Below are positions 1 to 11,000 of a stretch of DNA of 64,000 nucleotides, in pieces (position 1 is the stretch's first letter; each line of letters begins with the position of its first letter). The notes under the pieces were generated by a model that saw nothing but the letters and a program-made list of their open reading frames with translations, did no database searches and was not told the origin of the DNA. The translations under genes and the position numbers were made by a program. This DNA is from Siphonodentalium dalli (taxonomy: Eukaryota > Mollusca > Scaphopoda > Gadilida > Siphonodentaliidae). Location of the stretch: assembly GCA_032622095.1 (NCBI GenBank), contig CP136065.1:149739577-149803576 (forward strand), written 5' to 3'.

Positions 1-736
1 ATAGTAAGTATTCTTATTTGCTAAAATCAGAAGATAACATTAACACTTGTTAGGTTAGGTTAGGTTTGAGTAAATCGTGTTTAATTTATTTTTACCCTGG
101 ATTACGCACAGGAATTGATGTCATACCTTTGGAATCAATATTAGGCAAATGGTGCATGAAAGACCTCTCCTCAAATTTGTTTAGCAAAAAAAGACTCAAG
201 TTTTTGGCGGTTGGCGCAAATAAATTTAAAGTGCAGACCCAAATAAGCAACGTACAGGGTGGACATTTCTGATGAAATTAATAAATGTGGATGCACGTTT
301 ATGTGAAACACAAGAGTAGTTTTATAGCGAAGTCTCAAGCCAAGCTACAGTCAGGAGGCGTATATATGATCTTTTTAAAATGGCACAGAAAGGTCTCGTT
401 CTCCACTCATCAGCCATCTTCAGCACAAAAGTGCTGAATGATTTAGAGGACATGCAGACTCTAAACATCTTGGCAGTATTTGGTGATCGGAGAGAGCTTC
501 ATATCGTCTGAGTGCTAAGGTATCACAGTATTTGTTAGTATTTTTCAAATTATATGTGACTTCATTGTCACATCACAGTTTGGTCCATGCTTCTTGGGTG
601 TTTATCATCATCGGCATCTGTAATTGGAAGGATCCTTCAAGTTAAATGGACATAACTTGTTTTACCATCCAAATTAAGTATACCGGTATGTGTAATTTTG
701 GAGGAGTGATACCAAAATATACCTACGGGTAGAATA
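1..736. other. intergenic, nothing identified
   Basis: Only three TTAGG-like units at about 50-65 stand out. The open frame at 66-272 has no family-like features. Confidence 0.6.
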
Positions 737-1065
737 ATCTCTGCCAAGCCTTGAAATAGTGTGTCTGTCATTTGCAGAATGAGGTCCCCAGAGGGTGAAT
801 TTAGTGATGCTACCCTGCATAGCGGGCTAGCATCACCAAATTCACCCTCTGGGGACCTCATTCTGCTTACAACTCAGCAGAATGAGGTTCCCAGAGGGTG
901 AATTTGGTGATGCTAGCCCGCTATGTGGGGTAGCATCACTAAATTCACCCTCTGGGGACCTCATTCTGCAAATGACAGTGGCTTGTTTATAGTAGCCTCT
1001 TGATTTTTGTTCATGAAATAAGAGGACTGTATGGAAAACAGTAAATTTCAAGGCTTGATCTCTGC
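737..1065. mobile_element. CAAGCC-family MITE (full copy with 8-bp target duplication)
   Basis: Element 745-1057 starts CAAGCCTTGAAATAGTG and ends in its inverse. It is flanked by the perfect direct repeat ATCTCTGC (737-744, 1058-1065). Inside are two back-to-back foldbacks, each with arms of about 40 bp around GAGGTCCCCAGAGGGTGAAT. About 65 bp (from 979) interrupt the right arm. A near-identical interruption occurs in the copy at 13067. Confidence 0.85.
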
Positions 1066-1576
1066 TGTTATTCATTATAATAGGGGTCTATTAAAAACAG
1101 TTTATGGGTTCAAAATGAGATACATGTAGCCGTACACTAAAGTGGTTTTAATATACAGGTACTACTAGTGCAATAAATAATATAAGCTTGCTTCTGTGTA
1201 ATATATGGGAATGATGAATCTAATTATGAAATATCGCTATTCATAGTGTACATCAACCTCATCTATGCTTTGACGAGAAGAGCATCAATCCACGTGTAAT
1301 ACCTTACAGTCTTCTCTGAGCGGCTATCTAATATCTTGTTACACAAAAGGTGATTTTTTTTGGTCAGTGATTAAAAGTGTATCTTGTGATCCAAATAAAT
1401 GTACTTTCTCACTTAATGGTGCAGACTGAATAAAATAATAGGTAGCACAGAACAAAATAAACACGCAGTGTGGTAAGGCTACACAAAGTCAAATTCATGT
1501 TTTTCAGGCATGCGCATTGTTCCGAAATCCTGCGTGTGCAACATTTTTATTCGTGTGCAATCTGTCAGGAAAAGTT
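1066..1576. other. intergenic, nothing identified
   Basis: AT-rich sequence between two MITEs; no long open frame and no repeat structure seen. Confidence 0.6.
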
Positions 1577-2033
1577 TTAACCCTCTCATGACAGGAGCTG
1601 CGCTGACGCAACATTAAAGACCCTTTGCCAATGCATTCTCTTATATATGCGAGTCGACCAAAGGTCGCCTCGCATATATAAGAGAATGCATTGGCCTAAA
1701 TATTCTTATAATTTTTTTTCAATTTTTGTTACATTCTTTATCAATTTTTATAATTTTTTATAATTTTTTCTTACATTCTATAACAATTTTTATAATTTTT
1801 TCTAATTTTTTCTTACATTCTTTAACAATTTTATCATTATTTTCATTTTTTCTTGCATTCTTTAACAATTTTTTAATTTTTTAACAATTATAAAAAAATA
1901 TTATAAAATTTGTTAGGCCAATGCATTCTCTTATATATGTGAGGCGACCTATGGTCGACTCACATATATAAAACAATGCATTGGCACAGGGTTTTTGCAA
2001 AAATTCATGAAGCTCCAGTCATGAAAGTTTTAA
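1577..2033. mobile_element. TTAA-flanked hairpin MITE (GGAGCT ends)
   Basis: TTAA at both ends, with termini CCCTCTCATGACAGGAGCT and the inverse AGCTCCAGTCATGAAAG. It contains two hairpin modules (1623-1695, 1916-1986) built on ATTCTCTTATATATGCGAG, separated by a T-rich spacer with repeated TTTTTATAATTTTTT units. Confidence 0.82.
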
Positions 2034-2288
2034 ATGATTGTTATGTTTTTTCTAAAAAAAAAAATGTGTGGAAGTGAGATCGGACAGCCACATTTCCCCC
2101 CATTCAAATTTTGATGAATTACTGTAATCGGTAACTTTGTTAAACACGTGATGTATTGCATCTGAAATCTCAGTAAAAAATTGTCAATAAACTATCAACT
2201 AACTTTTTATAGACATCTGTTTGGAAATAACAGCCAAAGCAAGCCAATTATGAGGTGGAATGCTTTGTTGTTGTGTACCCCAGAAATA

Positions 2289-3130
2289 AATGAAAGTGTC
2301 AATGACACTGTAGCTCAACTTGGGTAGGAGTTTATTTTTGCTGAGCAATGAATAGAATGATAAAGAAGAAGGAAAGCCAAAAAGTTACAGTAAAGGTCTT
2401 GTATTGTGAAGATGAAATTATTTTCATTTGAAACATTTCACCAATAAATGTGGGCTGTAGGTTGTGCTGATGGATTCAAATTTGAAATCCAAGATGGCTG
2501 CTGGCAGCCATGTTTTATAATGAATTTCGGAAATATTCGATGGCTCCAATCTAGAGGACACCCCGAGGCAAATAGTAAAATCAAAGATGGCCGCAGGCAG
2601 CCATGTTTTTTTATGGAATTTTGAGAATAATCGATAGTTTCCATCTAGAGGTCGCCCCGAAGATCCATATGAAGTTTGGTGATGATCGGATGAGGGATGT
2701 GGCCTGCAGGGTGTGGCGAAGGATTTAGTCACGCAAAGAGTAAAATCCAAGATGGCTGCCGGCGGCCATATTTTTCATAAAAATTTGATAGCTCCCATCT
2801 AGAGGTGATCCAATACATGCCTGTAAATTTTCAAAACCTTTGGCCAATAAATGTGGGCCGCAGCATGTGCCGATGGATTCAAATTTGAAATTCAAAATGG
2901 CTGCCAGCAGCCATGTTTTTTAACGAATTTCGAGAAAAAATTGATGGCTCCCATCAAGACGCAACCCCGAAGATCCATATGAAGTTTGGTGATGATCGGA
3001 TGAGGGACGCGGCCTGTAGGGTGAGCCAAAGGGAATTGTTTGTGGATGGATGCGCGGAGAGATGCATGGATGGACGACGGATGCCAACCCACTGGAATAG
3101 CTCAAACTTTACAAAGAAAAGTTGAGCAAA
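2289..3130 (+). repeat. interspersed repeat with AAGATGGCTGCC units
   Basis: Starts near ATGAAAGTGTCAATGACACT (2291). It has four AAGATGGC/AAAATGGC units (2489, 2582, 2748, 2893) and two copies of GATCCATATGAAGTTTGGTG (2662, 2970), ending AACTTTACAAAG...GTTGAGC. Other copies are at 12780, 27098 and, inverted, at the window end. Confidence 0.75.
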
Positions 3131-5112
3131 CAAATTAATTTTTTTAAATGCACACACGCATGCTTTTCAAACTGGAAATTGACTTTGCATGGCCTAATCA
3201 ACAATGACATAAGCTATACACCAAAACAGTACATGTAGAGCTACTAAAGTTCCGCATTCCATTGATCTCCATATGCAAATGGTGACATCAAAGGTCTGAA
3301 AAGTACATTATCATAACATCCATCTTGAGATTTGTTGTCTTATATTCTCATTTTCTATAATATTGCCAAACGAGAAATTCTTGTCAAAATAATTGGTTTC
3401 TTAGCATACTGATTGGATTACTGAATGGAGTTTCCCATTCAGTTATAAAAGCATACATTGGTATATACCATTATTCATTTGGGGGGTTATTTGAAAATTC
3501 AAGGGCAGAAAATAGAGGATTCCCATTCATTTGTTTGGAAATTCACTGAATTGTCTAAGAACATTTGTGAATATTCCTTAATAAGTGTTAAGCTGAGTCC
3601 ATCAAGCTGAGCCAAATGGAATGGAAATGTTAGTCCACTGTATCCAAAAACACCACAAAAAATAAAACAATGTTAGTCATTGTTGAACTATAATAATATA
3701 TAGCATTTTTTAATTTTTTATAGCATTTATATTGGGCTTCATCCCTGGTGTAGCACGAAGCGCTATTATAAGTTCAAATGAGTGATAAAGTGACAGAATC
3801 TAATAAAGTCCACTCCAATCTTGTATGCAAGTTATATATCTCTAAAACATAGAACACATGCTGGAATAAAAGATAGAATATTAAATATCTGATAAATTAA
3901 AAACTTGATACATGTAACTATAACATTAGAAACATGTTGCAACTAAATAGAACGAGAATAGATTAAGACTCTAGTTTCTAAATAATATTAACACTCTACT
4001 ATTAAAACACTCTAACGTTAGCTTCACAAACAATTATAAGATATTGAAATCAAGAGATAAATTGTGAACAGAGCATGTGTTTTAAAAACTTGCAGCAAGT
4101 TTTATATCTTTTATAAATTAAAGTGTGCATTTTTGTCATAAATCTCACTATTAAGAGTTGCGAGACCTGTAGAAAAAACATCTACATAAATTTGAAAGTC
4201 TAATACCAAAAAAAATGAAACCGTCAGCAACATTAAGTTTAAAAATCAAAATTTTATAATGATGAGTATAGTTTTCACTAACTCTTTAACTAATCATCAA
4301 GTGGTTTATATTGTAGTAAGAAATTTGCGAAACAAGACAAACCTATTCCTTTGAAGACAAACCTGCACAACAACTAATTTAATTAATATTATAGAGATGA
4401 TTATAAAATATTTGTTACTGTGGTACAACATCCTGGATTTTATTTAGACCCTTATTTTTTCAATGTGGTTAGGCCCGCAGGGACCAGCCCCGATGGTGAC
4501 ATCGGAGATATCTTCTCCATAAATTGTATCACTTCTCTCTCATACACCAGTATGCATGTGTCCCTACATCATACTTAAACAGTATTTTCTGATAAATGTT
4601 GTCCTTACAAATTATAATCATTTTATAAATGGGCTACTGTATTGCATAATACTTATTGGATCACAGAATGATGATGTTGGTGTGCAAATTGAAATTGAAC
4701 CATTATGACTACTCCTTGATAATCGGATATAGAGAAGTGATTTGTATGATATGGCTTTATTGCTAAAATGATGTTAAACCCTAATCAATCAATTAATCTC
4801 CCAATTTGAAACCACAAGGCTGGTCCCTGTGTTAGAGTATGGATAGGGTATTTCTGGGGTACGGGTTCGAAAGTATGGGGTATGACACATCGCTTGAGGT
4901 GTGGGTCTATAATTCTAAATTTAAATAAGCTGTGGGTATGGTTGGGATACAGAATATGAGTTATGGTTATGGTACCATCACAGGTATACCTGCGTTATAC
5001 CTTTAACAGGTGGTCTGTTCCTGAAACATACTTTTAAAATTTTCTGTAGTTCAGATCTCATGTTCTACGACAGGATATAGCTGATATTGTTGAATATTTG
5101 GACATTAATAGT
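3131..5112. other. intergenic, nothing identified
   Basis: About 2 kb of AT-rich sequence with no open frame above 60 codons. A weak inverted pair around 3425-3450 (GAATGGAGTTTCCCATTC) is the only local structure. Confidence 0.6.
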
Positions 5113-5535
5113 TTAACCCTTTCAGTGCCAAGTCCGATTTTTGTATCAACCCATATACCCTGTGCCAATGCATTCTCTTATATATGCGAGTCGACCATAG
5201 GTCGCCTCGCATATATATAAGAGAATGCATTGGCCTAACAATTTTTCATCATTTTTTATTATTTTTTAGAATTTCTTAGAATTTTAATATTTTTTCTTAT
5301 ATTCTTTAAGACTTATTTTGTAGGTTTAGTGCCAGGGAATCTTACATTTTTCATGCGCATCAAACTTATTACTATGAATACTTGGTGATAGTTTTGAGAA
5401 ATAACATGCCCTAAGGTTTTATCCAGTTTGTTTTTAAATTCGCCATAGCATGCTTAAGCACACCCAAAAAAATTCAACGCAAAAAAACCATAAATTAGGG
5501 CCGATGAGATCGGCCCCTGGCACTGAAAGGGTTAA
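5113..5535. mobile_element. TTAA element with GCCAAGTCCGA ends carrying the same hairpin module
   Basis: TTAACCCTTTCAGTGCCAAG ... CCTGGCACTGAAAGGGTTAA. The ends belong to the palindrome family at 34667 and 44416, but the interior contains the ATTCTCTTATATATGCGAG hairpin (5163-5235) of the GGAGCT family. Confidence 0.8.
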
Positions 5536-6726
5536 GCACAAAATATGTATTCAAAATTAATTATAAAAGTATATTCGCCCAAGCTGGTTTTGATCACAAT
5601 GCTCAAATAGAATACACCGGGACTTGACCATTATACATACAATCCATGCATGCATTATAAAGCCACAAAGCAGTACACATTAGAATCATCACTAGTGGAA
5701 ATTCATGGGCATTCCTTGTATACAACCACAGTGTTGCAACATTTTCCATCCAATTCCCACTAAAGGTGATTACGCAACATAATGCACATACTTTGTGCAC
5801 CACATATATCCAATTGGAACATTAAAGATTTAATCAGTATTCCGACTAGTAGCATATGATAATGAAAAAATATTTGTAATGTTTAGCACCACAGACAGAC
5901 TGCCACAGATAGTATTATCATCAAGAAAAGTACAGTAACAACCATATATAGCATTGACGCTCCTTATAGGTGTCAAGAAAGAGATAATTTTGTGAACTTA
6001 CGACCGATAGACAGAAAAAAAAAATGGATCGAATACCAGTGGAAAATATTTGTAAATTGCTGACATATACATGTAGATACTTTGGGTTAGTCAAATACTG
6101 ATGAAGATCCCCACTTAGTTCTTATGATATAATTACAATAAATAAGTTAAAAATTTGATATTTAAATAAGATATATTTTTGGCATTAAGTTCTCGACTCA
6201 GAATTCTTAATGCCGTATACTGTATGATGAAAAAGTCGGGAGCCCTGAAACTGTTTTTTTTTTTTTTTTTTGAGGGGTTAATTTCCTTACTTACAAATGA
6301 AGTAGGAACAGATGGTGAGGCAAGACTGAACAGCTAATATCAAATCGAGTTTGCCCAGATCAGACTTAGTAATGCTGACAGGATAATTGTCATTAAATCT
6401 GCACAAATCTACCCAGCAGTGATGAGTATTACACCAATCTACTTCGGCTATGATACATAGTAGCCACACAAAGTCAATTTCCTTTTTCTCAGACCCGCAT
6501 GCATGGTCGCGAAACCCAGAGCATGATTTCTTTTTATTCATATTTAATATGTTGGAGAAAATTATAATCGGTATGAAATAATTGCGATATGTGTTTATAC
6601 ATACATGGGGGAGGTAGATCGAACAGATCTGTCTCATGGTTCAGATTTATGATTTATTACTGTAATTGTAATGAGCAACTGAAATTAGACCCCGAGGTAG
6701 CCGATATTGCGGTGAAATGCCTCATT
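5536..6726. other. intergenic, no gene seen
   Basis: Short open frames at 5603-5803 and 6287-6637 (minus) show no conserved motif or splice support. Ends at the hAT MITE. Confidence 0.55.
6249..6270. repeat. poly-T tract
   Basis: An uninterrupted run of about 22 T. Confidence 0.9.
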
Positions 6727-7118
6727 GGCATCTGCAGGGGCGCTGGAAGCATCCAAGGGCAGGGGGGGGCAGAGCCTACAAAAAGGGCACTTTTCCGCAA
6801 AAAAGGGCATTTTCTCCGCAAACTCGGGAAAATAACCATAAATTCATTGTGGCAAAAATCCCTATTTTAATGGTATTTGTCGGTTTTTATGGCCGTTTTG
6901 TGATAAAATTGACAAAAAATTAATATTCCTTGTGAAATTGGTGGTATTTGGACCAAAAAAGTCACATTTTGCTATAAAAACACGAGATTAAACACACAAA
7001 AAGCATTTTCTGTCTCCAGAAAAAGGGCAAGTCCTGCCCCCGCTCGCCCCCCCTTGGTCAAGGGCAGGGGGGTCAGCTGCCCCATCTACCCCCCTCTTCC
7101 GGCGCCCCTGGGCATCTG
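6727..7118. mobile_element. hAT-type MITE with perfect 8-bp target duplication
   Basis: Element 6735-7110 (376 bp) begins CAGGGGCGCTGGAAG and ends CTTCCGGCGCCCCTG. GGCATCTG flanks both sides (6727-6734, 7111-7118). CAGGGGCG termini plus an 8-bp duplication are typical of hAT transposons. There is no transposase, so it is non-autonomous. Confidence 0.88.
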
Positions 7119-7220
7119 CCCCAGAAATAAAGGAAAATAAGATATAAAACCGCAATCGCTCATGGTTAAAAAAAAGTTGTGGGCTGAAAAATGGGAATTG
7201 ACTTTGCATGGACTCACCAT

Positions 7221-7338
7221 TTTTGTTTCTCAGTTTCTCAGTTAGAGCTTTCCTATGAATGGCAACAAGCCATATTTCCAACTAAATCCTGAAAAATACC
7301 TATGGTTAAGGATTCGATTATTTAGGGCATTACTGTAG
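7221..7338. mobile_element. CAGTAATGCCC MITE, mostly one arm
   Basis: AGAGCTTTCCTATGAATGGC ... GGATTCGATTATTTAGGGCATTACTGTA. The left arm is missing. Confidence 0.68.
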
Positions 7339-7457
7339 TTTTGTACAGCTTCCAGTGATCATGGGAATTGGGTTCTGTGCTATTAACATAAGAAAGATCA
7401 CTCTCAGCAGTCAGAATCAGAAATGTAAGAAGGGCACCTAATATAAATGCTAAAACG

Positions 7458-7463
7458 TTTATT
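7458..7463 (-). promoter_or_regulatory. possible polyadenylation signal of the ABCA gene
   Basis: AATAAA on the minus strand, about 380 bp past the stop codon. Such hexamers are frequent by chance in this AT-rich DNA, so it is only a candidate. Confidence 0.22.
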
Positions 7464-7842
7464 TAAAGAGAACGAGGATAAAAATGAGCAAAAAGACTCT
7501 AGTTTCAAGTTCCCTCTGACCTAGACTCTCAGCAGTTAGCCAGAGAAAAAAAATCTCAGAGAATTTTAAATAAATAAACTTTGAGATTGCTGGAACATTT
7601 TTTTTTGTGAGCAAATTGCATGTGACAGTTAAACTTAATTGTTCATTCTGCTTTTACACTATAGTAGAAACAGTTAATTGACTTGCGAGATGTGTAATAT
7701 TCAAGTTAACATATCATAATGCTACAAACATTAAAACTTACAGTGAAAACTTAATGGAAATATTTGTCAAACCTTACAATTGATAAATGACAGGAGTAGA
7801 TCTAGAGGAAACCTGACCATACTATAAATATTCAAAATGTGC

Positions 7843-8085
7843 TCAGAGATGTGTAACTTGATATAAATTATCAAATTTATCATCATAAGTGCTACCCACA
7901 ACTAGGTTTCGGTTGTAGTTTCCACTGTCATCGGAGAAAGCTGGATTCATGTAGCTCGCAGGACCAAAGCTTTCCCCCTTGATGCTGCTCCTCATTTTCG
8001 TTGAATCGCTCATTGATCCGGATGCGGACCCTGACGAGTTACTAGCAGATGATTCTTCCTGATCATCCGATAGCTTTAGGAAGAC
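7843..8085 (-). CDS. ABCA last exon w18 (C-terminal tail and stop)
   Basis: Acceptor ...tttctag. It starts [13 protein letters not shown], replacing the usual VF(V/L)NFA, followed by a Ser-rich low-complexity stretch ([17 protein letters not shown]) and an 80-residue tail ending QVTHL, then TGA at 7845-7843. The last residues fit a class I PDZ ligand (Thr at -2, Leu at 0). The tail beyond VFLKL has no close match that I recall. Confidence 0.92.
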   Translation of the reverse strand, partial: VFLKLSDDQEESSASNSSGSASGSMSDSTKMRSSIKGESFGPASYMNPAFSDDSGNYNRNLVVGSTYDDKFDNLYQVTHL

Positions 8086-11000
8086 CTAGAAATTATAGAG
8101 ATGCAGATCATTTTTCCAAATGAGGGTCATTGGCGTTGGCTGATAATTTATCTACACATATAATCCAACACATCGTCAGTAATATTTTAGAGAGCGACGA
8201 AAAATCTATTGATAATTCTGAAATATCTTCACTTTGTGATTATGAAGCTGAGATCTATGATTACTTGAATAACCATTTTAATATTATGTTATATTATTAT
8301 TATTTATTATATATTTTGGAAGATCTGTCTGTCTGTCTGTGTGTGTGTGTGTTCGCGATGAACTCGAAAACGGCCGACCCGATTTCGATGAAACTTCGTA
8401 TGTGAGGGTACTATCGGTCGGGAAGTGGCATAGGCATATTAATTTTCAGATCCGAGGTCAACTTTTCACGTGCCGAGGTCAAATATGTTTTTACGCCGTT
8501 TTGCGCTAATATATTTCAGTTCGGTGCTCACAAATCGATTCGATATAGCGCGAATAATAAATTGCCAGTCATATAATTTGCACGGTTAGAATCTGTGGCG
8601 CTTCCTCTTTCCAATGATGTATCACACACCTGTGTATGTTTAAAGTTTCTACCTTAATTATCAGGAAGAACGCAGGACCATGCTTCGCTCATCGAAAAAC
8701 ATTCCGTAAAATATTACGCCGTCAACAGATCGTGACGTGATCGCGTTTAGCTCTTAACCGGCCGATGTCGCGTTAACTCATCACCGGCCGAGGTATCCGC
8801 AAATGACATTGGGCAATATATATATCTCGGAAACGGGTGGAGCTATCGACTTGAAATTTGGTATGTGAATGTATCTTGCCCCGGATACAAATTTTATCGG
8901 GTCGCCGAGCCCGTGCGACGCCAGCTTCGCGCATGCGCAGACCAGATCTCGGAAACGGGTGGAGCTATCGACTTGAAATTTGGTTTTTGAATAGCCCGGA
9001 CGAAGTCGGGTCACCTTCTAGTTATAATAATATATATATATACCTTTATTTCCTCCACAATTGGAGAGTTTAAGCATTACATATACATTCAACATAGATG
9101 ATTTTTTTTTTATTGAACACTCAATAAAACTATTCAACACTCAATCATTGCCCTCATAGTAGTGAACATGCATACCAAATTTCATTAAGAATCGTCAACA
9201 GGTGGTGGAGTTATCTGCTCGGACGGACAAAAAAAAACAATATTCCCAGATAAACAAAGGTGAATAACACTAGAAAGAAAAATCCGGAATAAATGATTGA
9301 ACACTCCATCGAATTCCCTCATAGTAGGGAACATCCGAACCAAATTTCATTGAGATTCATCAACCGGTGGTGGAGATATCAGCTCGGATAGACAAAAACA
9401 ACATTTTCAGATATACAAAGATTAATAACTCTAGAATGGAAAATCCGGAAAAAAACAATTGAACACTACGTTGAATGCCCTCATAGTAGTGAACATCCGA
9501 ACCAAATTTCATTGAGATTTGTCAACCGGTGGTGGAGATATCTGCTTGGATGGACAAAAAACAACATTTCTAGATCAACAAAGATGTATAACTCTAGAAC
9601 AGAAAATCAGGAAAAAACAATTGAACACTCCGTTGAATGCCCTCATAGTAGTGGATATCCATACAAAATTTCATTGAGATTCGTCAACTGGTGGTGGAGA
9701 TATCTGCTCGGATGGACAAAAAAAAGAACATTTCCAGATAAACCAAGATGAATAACTCTAAAACGGAAAAAAACAATTGAACACTCGGTTGAATACCCTC
9801 ATAGTAAACATCCATACCAAATTTCATTCAGATCTGACAACTGGTGTTTGAGATATCTGTCCGGATGGACGGACAGACGGAAACAACGGATGGACAGATG
9901 GACGGACGGATGAGGTCAATCCAGTATATGGGAGTGGGGGTATAATATATACTCACATATATAATACCTATACAAAATATGCTGAAAGCAAATTTAGTCA
10001 TGTATGTGAAATATATACATTACACAGGTAGTCCTCATGCAATTTTTTTCCACGAATTTCTATGGCATGCATGTAGAGTTAGTTTACATCTTATCAGTTA
10101 CTTTAGATTACATATCAATTACCGCAAACACCATAATTATTGAAGTATGATATATAATTTCTTCAGTACTATTGCTTAATTGTACTGCAGTGAGTGTTAG
10201 TTTAACTGGAAAATTACGATATTGAATGAAGAAATAATCTCTTCACCCCCGCGATGGTAATCGACCGACAAACTTGCCGAAATATTCAAATCCAGATACT
10301 CTTTCTTTAATTGACTAGAACACCAATCCAAGCTCATTGGGATTTGAACGAACCAGCTTCACCAGTTTTGTATGACTTACGATGGCTCCATGCATAAATC
10401 AATATCCCGACTTAGCCACTGGGACCACATTCCAAAATGGCTTCTATGCTAAACACTTACATGCTCTAAGGTAGTCTGTGACACAGAGTAGAATGAAATT
10501 TTACGATTCTCGTGTAGCTTAGTCAGAAAGCTGAATATTTTTGATAACGGTGCTGAATTCTTCGCCACACTCGTTTCCAGAACATGTTGATGTTGATCCT
10601 GTAATGCAAACAAATTTACAGAATAGTATGCCAACTTTAGTCTATAATTGAATCGAAAATAACATGAGTATATATATTTATAGCCACTTATTATGAGCCA
10701 GAAAGTCAGGTTGGACTTTCTGTTCCTTACAACATATTTTTATACTAAATTGAGATGCATTGTTTCAAATTTTATTAATTGTTTTATTCAAGGTTGACTA
10801 TAAAAGTTTTCACTCATATTATTTATTATATGTTTGCCTATAAAATAACATAAAATTACTGTAACGTAGATCATCGTATCGATCTCTTCGGAGCTACATT
10901 GAAATGAAGTATTGTTATTTCACTGTAGGTTCTGATATTTCACTGTAGCTCGCTGACTTGAACTAACAACTACCAGGAACACACGTGCAGCCGAGTGATC

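Larger units (their letters stand above)
7119..7842. other. probable 3' UTR and downstream region of the ABCA gene
   Basis: Follows the stop codon on the minus strand. Contains one CAGTAATGCCC arm (7221-7338) and a candidate polyadenylation hexamer. Confidence 0.45.

Noticed and set aside
50-66. TTAGGTTAGGTTAGG as telomere repeat
   Set aside because: Only three units, interstitial, no array; chance or a tiny remnant.
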